Position numbers and translations under genes: made by a program | Shown: positions 6,429-8,447 of the stretch, piece after piece | Layout of the letters: the number at the start of each line of letters is the position of its first letter | How positions within the stretch are numbered: the first letter of the stretch is position 1 | Source of the DNA: a bacterium UBP6_UBA1196 | GTDB lineage: Bacteria; UBP6; UBA1177 | Length of the DNA: 8,447 nt | Direction: 5' to 3' | Assembly: GCA_002310035.1 (NCBI GenBank) | Contig: DBYC01000041.1 | Span: 10,100-18,546, forward strand | Notes under the pieces: model-generated | Seen by the model: only the letters and a program-made list of their open reading frames with translations | Database searches by the model: none | What the model was told of the DNA's origin: nothing

Positions 6429-7148
6429 TCAGTCTTTTTTGATCCTGATACTCCAGAACAAATAGGCCAGATTGGAAAGAACTTTGGGCACTCTTTTTAT
6501 AAGGTTTATGGAAGGAGCCCGTTTTTCGTCAAGAGAAACCGGGACTTCGGCTATTTTTATTCCTGCACGCTCGGCTCGGATAACAAATTCGCTCGCAAAG
6601 ATGTCCTTCCCGACAAGACATTTGTCCATAACAGGCATGAGAGGCTCTTTCACAAAAGCTTTCACACCGTGCGTGTCGGTTCCTTTAAGCCCTAAAAGAA
6701 TTTTTAGCATCATATTGAGAATAAAAGTTGCCAGCCTGCGTCCGAACGGTCTCTGGTCATTCGCCCCTTTCGCCCTTTTCGAGCCGACAACCATCTCGGC
6801 TTCACCGGCGTTGAAAATCGCAAGCGCATCCCTGTAAAATTCCGGAAGGCAGAGATCTATTTCGTCACAGACCACGATCTCGCCTTTCGCACGGCGTATC
6901 CCTGCCTGAAGAGCAAGCCCGTAATCAGGTTCCGGATGATGGAAAATCGTTACAAAAGGATCTTTTTTTGAAAGTTCCTCCCCTTTTTTCAGCGTATTGT
7001 CCCTGCTTCCGTTTTCAGCAAGAATCAGCTCAAAATCAAAATTTTCGGAAAAAGCCTGAAGTTCTTTTTTTAAGTTTGAAACCGCTGTTTCCAAAATATT
7101 TTCCTCGTTATAAACGGGGATCACAATTGAAACCAATTTTTTTGACAT
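6429..7148 (-). CDS. family 2 glycosyltransferase, dolichyl-phosphate-mannose-synthase-like
   Basis: GT-A-fold transferase that moves a sugar from a nucleotide donor, probably to a lipid or envelope glycan acceptor at the cytoplasmic face. The 239-residue length is typical of the single-domain DPM1-like group without membrane tail; no transmembrane segment is evident at the C-terminus. VSIVIPVYNEE (6-16) opens the nucleotide-binding fold and ENGSRDNT (45-52) is the donor loop. CDEIDLC (94-100) stands where the DXD metal site is expected, though it reads DEID rather than the usual DADxQ form. VVGSKRAKG (120-128) and GTDTHGVKAF (156-165) match the acceptor half of the DPM1-like group. The start has GGAGG nine bases upstream. 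The donor and acceptor cannot be named. It is divergent from the TetR gene and upstream of tyrS. Confidence 0.88.
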   Translation of the reverse strand: MSKKLVSIVIPVYNEENILETAVSNLKKELQAFSENFDFELILAENGSRDNTLKKGEELSKKDPFVTIFHHPEPDYGLALQAGIRRAKGEIVVCDEIDLCLPEFYRDALAIFNAGEAEMVVGSKRAKGANDQRPFGRRLATFILNMMLKILLGLKGTDTHGVKAFVKEPLMPVMDKCLVGKDIFASEFVIRAERAGIKIAEVPVSLDEKRAPSINLIKRVPKVLSNLAYLFWSIRIKKD

Positions 7149-7178
7149 CGTCCTTAACCTCCGAAAAAATACGAGAGA

Positions 7179-7207
7179 TAAATATATTTTTCAACTAAAA
7201 GAGTCAA
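7179..7207 (-). promoter_or_regulatory. candidate promoter for the glycosyltransferase gene
   Basis: On the minus strand TTGACT (7202-7207) stands 17 bases before TATTTA (7179-7184). A closer -10 match, TATATT (7181-7186), would give a 15-base spacer. The leader would be about 25 bases. The AT-rich background makes chance matches likely. Confidence 0.35.
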
Positions 7208-7355
7208 ATTTTATCGAAATCCATTGAAAAAAAATACAGCCAACAAAAACAGTCAAACAATTTCAGCACTTTGCAACAAACAAATATTTGATTTGACAAC
7301 ACCATAAAAAATAAAAAATCGTTATAGCTATTTTTTGTTTACTTTTTATTTTTTT

Positions 7356-7379
7356 ACATTAAATTATTTGTGTTAATGT
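7356..7379. promoter_or_regulatory. inverted repeat, candidate operator of the TetR-family regulator
   Basis: A perfect 7-base inverted repeat, ACATTAA (7356-7362) and TTAATGT (7373-7379), with a 10-base spacer. The 24-base footprint is plausible for a TetR dimer. It lies about 90 bases before the regulator start, just upstream of its candidate promoter. TetR proteins commonly bind such sites and repress their own gene. The AT-rich sequence raises the chance of coincidence. Confidence 0.35.
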
Positions 7380-7389
7380 TTTTTACAAG

Positions 7390-7419
7390 TTGCTGTTCTT
7401 TGTCACAAAAAGTTTTATA
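7390..7419 (+). promoter_or_regulatory. candidate promoter for the TetR-family gene
   Basis: TTGCTG (7390-7395) and TTTATA (7414-7419) are separated by 18 bases; an alternative is TTGTCA (7400-7405) with TATTGC (7424-7429), also 18 apart. The palindrome TTTGTCACAAA (7399-7409) lies in the spacer of the first, where a repressor would block polymerase. Confidence 0.35.
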
Positions 7420-7455
7420 GAAATATTGCTAAACATGTTCGGCTTTATCAACATT

Positions 7456-7461
7456 GGAGGG
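7456..7461 (+). promoter_or_regulatory. ribosome binding site fixing the TetR-family start
   Basis: GGAGGG stands 4 bases before ATG 7466. The in-frame TTG at 7454 runs into this site and cannot use it, so the four-residue extension is rejected. Confidence 0.8.
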
Positions 7462-7465
7462 AAAA

Positions 7466-8002
7466 ATGAAAGAAAGCATCAAAAACAAGATCATTGAAAA
7501 GGCAAGAGATCTTCTTTTCAAGACTTCGGAAGACGACATCACTATGAATCTCATTGCAAAGGAACTCGGCATCACGGCTCCGACGCTTTACCATTATTTC
7601 AAAGGCAAAGACGAGCTCATCGCCGCAGCTCAGGCACTGGTAACCGATGAAATCAACAGCATCGTATCGCTCAAATACCCGCCGTCAATTCCGGTCGAAA
7701 TGAAAATTTTGACAACCACAGGACAGATCGCGGAATACTTCATGAAAACAAATGTTCCGCCGCACTACCTCATCGGAGATCCTAAGGACAGACCTGAAAT
7801 TCTTAAAGGATTCATGGAAAAATTCATCGCTATGTTTGAATCTTATGTAAAAAGCAAAAAGAATTTCAAACTTTCTCCGCAGCATGCAATGTTCCGTTAC
7901 CTTGCACTTATGGCTGCAGAAATTCTCAACTGCAAAAACAACGGAACCAAACTTCCGGAAGATTTTTCCGAAATTATCTTCGGATTAGTTTTCAATAATT
8001 AA
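7466..8002 (+). CDS. TetR/AcrR-family transcriptional regulator
   Basis: Cytoplasmic ligand-responsive DNA-binding dimer, usually a repressor; 178 residues from the chosen start, slightly short but normal for the family. The N-terminal domain (about 1-56) has the TetR helix-turn-helix: helix 1 KNKIIEKARDLLFK (6-19), then ITMNLIAKELGIT (25-37), and the recognition helix APTLYHYFKGKDEL (38-51), a near-perfect match to the family signature. The C-terminal part (about 60-178) is the variable ligand/dimer domain and gives no ligand clue. The gene stands alone on the + strand, divergent from the glycosyltransferase across a long intergenic region, and is followed 108 bases later by the TonB-like gene. 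Either neighbour, or its own promoter, could be its target. The nearby inverted repeat at 7356-7379 suggests self-regulation. Confidence 0.92.
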   Translation: MKESIKNKIIEKARDLLFKTSEDDITMNLIAKELGITAPTLYHYFKGKDELIAAAQALVTDEINSIVSLKYPPSIPVEMKILTTTGQIAEYFMKTNVPPHYLIGDPKDRPEILKGFMEKFIAMFESYVKSKKNFKLSPQHAMFRYLALMAAEILNCKNNGTKLPEDFSEIIFGLVFNN

Positions 8003-8051
8003 TTTTTCACCTCTTTCCGCACGCTATTTTCATCAAAATTTCCAAATTGAA

Positions 8052-8079
8052 TTTTCAAATCGAAAAACTTGACTATAAT
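8052..8079 (+). promoter_or_regulatory. candidate promoter for the TonB-like gene
   Basis: A perfect TATAAT (8074-8079) preceded by a weak TTTTCA (8052-8057) at 16 bases. The leader would be about 25 bases. A small inverted repeat, TTGAA/TTCAA (8047-8058), overlaps the -35 region. The 108-base gap after the TetR gene shows no GC-rich terminator. Confidence 0.5.
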
Positions 8080-8099
8080 CTCCTGTTTTTTTTGTTGTT

Positions 8100-8104
8100 A
8101 AGGA
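8100..8104 (+). promoter_or_regulatory. ribosome binding site for the TTG start at 8111
   Basis: AAGGA, 6 bases before TTG 8111. Together with the TATAAT just upstream and the Lys/Arg-then-hydrophobic N-terminus, it supports this non-ATG start, for which there is no nearby in-frame ATG before codon 51. Confidence 0.65.
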
Positions 8105-8110
8105 TTACAC

Positions 8111-8447
8111 TTGAAAAGTTACCGCTTTATACTAATTGCTTTTGCGCTTTCAATCTTGCTTCATGTTTTAATCTTCATTTTTGCACCAGAACTGAAAAGT
8201 GAAATAAATTCAAGTGATTATCTCAAGAAAATCACCAAAATCTCGATTGTTCGTGACGACATGACGCCGGAACGCCGTGACGACAGCAAGAGCGACGCCG
8301 TGACGACGGGACGACGTAACGAAAAAAAACGTGACGCCGGAACACCGAAACGCCGTAACGAAAAAAAACGTAACGCCGTGACGAAGGAACAACGTGACGA
8401 CAACAACCGTGACGCCGAGATGACGGAACGCCGTGACGACAGCAAAC
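8111..8447 (+). CDS. TonB-like membrane protein with charged tandem repeats, 3' end missing
   Basis: The frame runs from TTG 8111 to the window edge without a stop (112 codons plus one base). Residues 2-5 are basic/polar (KSYR). A single hydrophobic segment (6-25) follows, containing SILLH: Ser14 and His18 match in spacing the SxxxH of the TonB anchor (Ser16/His20 in E. coli), which contacts ExbB/ExbD. After a short linker (26-46) the protein becomes a 13-residue repeat rich in Arg, Asp, Lys and Asn (from residue 47), where classic TonB has a Pro/Lys-rich periplasmic spacer. The C-terminal domain that would prove the family lies beyond the window. The other two forward frames are repeatedly stopped across the repeats (TGA/TAA inside CGTGACG/CGTAACG), which supports this frame as the coding one. 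No exbB or exbD is in view. Alternatives are a TolA-like or unrelated single-pass protein. Confidence 0.6.
   Translation, partial: MKSYRFILIAFALSILLHVLIFIFAPELKSEINSSDYLKKITKISIVRDDMTPERRDDSKSDAVTTGRRNEKKRDAGTPKRRNEKKRNAVTKEQRDDNNRDAEMTERRDDSK
8249..8447 (+). repeat. 39-bp tandem repeat encoding a 13-residue charged unit
   Basis: Units: a shortened one at 8249-8272, four full ones at 8273-8311, 8312-8350, 8351-8389 and 8390-8428, and a partial one from 8429 to the window edge. The protein consensus is about RRDDSKRDAVTTE, with NEK replacing DDS in units 2 and 3. The heptamer CGTRACG occurs 11 times. The start of the first full unit recurs exactly four units (156 bases) later in a 22-base identity (8268-8289 and 8424-8445). 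Units 2 and 3 share CGTAACG followed by an A run at a 39-base distance. The block is clearly richer in G and C than the rest of the window. Confidence 0.9.

Larger units (their letters stand above)
7149..7465. other. 317-base AT-rich intergenic region between divergent genes
   Basis: No convincing gene in either direction. The leftmost part should carry the glycosyltransferase promoter and the right part the TetR promoter. Long A and T runs dominate the middle (7305-7355), where an A-rich block faces a T-rich block across about 20 bases. Short perfect palindromes are present: CAAATATTTG (7281-7290) and TTTGTCACAAA (7399-7409), and there is an inverted repeat at 7356-7379. This is more space and more symmetry than two simple promoters need. 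Confidence 0.6.

Noticed and set aside
7293..7298. Perfect TTGACA as a -35 box
   Set aside because: No acceptable -10 lies at 16-18 bases; the nearest, TTATAG, is 24 bases away.
8210..8445. Long open frames on the minus strand across the repeat block, rich in Arg, Ser, Val and Phe
   Set aside because: They are open only because the reverse complement of CGTRACG contains no stop. They have no ribosome site, and the + strand frame has a promoter, a ribosome site and a recognisable membrane anchor.
8249..8447. Regularly spaced repeat as a possible CRISPR array
   Set aside because: Units are contiguous with no unique spacers, diverge gradually, and keep a 3-base-multiple period inside an open frame.

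Overview
The window reads as a short piece of chromosome from a Gram-negative, moderately AT-rich bacterium. The support is two lipoproteins plus a third, lipoprotein-anchored enzyme, a probable TonB-like inner-membrane protein, and a two-copy domain resembling the AgmX/PglI C-terminal domain that is common in myxobacteria and other former deltaproteobacteria. The lineage is an inference from gene content and cannot be fixed by eye. I see no rRNA, tRNA, CRISPR array or insertion sequence.

Layout, left to right. (1) A MATE-family multidrug/Na+ antiporter on the + strand, whose start may overlap the end of an upstream gene by ATGA. It converges, with a 9-base gap, on (2) a leftward pair: a peptide deformylase carrying a lipoprotein signal peptide, followed by the 16S rRNA m3U1498 methyltransferase rsmE. 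(3) A 139-base divergent promoter region separates that pair from a rightward, tightly packed three-gene unit: a lipoprotein with a 'FPLxxGNTW' motif, a HAD-family phosphatase and a two-domain AgmX/PglI-like lipoprotein. Each internal ribosome site lies inside the end of the preceding gene. (4) A convergent A/T-rich gap, then leftward tyrS (tyrosyl-tRNA synthetase), preceded by a leftward family-2 glycosyltransferase. (5) A 317-base, very AT-rich intergenic region with small inverted repeats, then a rightward TetR-family regulator. (6) A rightward gene, cut by the window end, that starts at a TTG. It encodes a TonB-like membrane anchor followed by an Arg/Asp/Lys-rich tail made of a 39-bp (13-residue) tandem repeat.

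Translation housekeeping (tyrS, rsmE) is mixed with envelope genes. The two features most worth attention are the exported-looking deformylase, which keeps all three catalytic motifs, and the 13-residue charged repeat in the truncated TonB-like gene. Three starts were placed downstream of the longest possible frame because the upstream TTG lies inside, or directly against, a good Shine-Dalgarno sequence (AgmX-like gene, tyrS, TetR gene). Promoter calls are by-eye matches to the sigma-70 consensus and are tentative.
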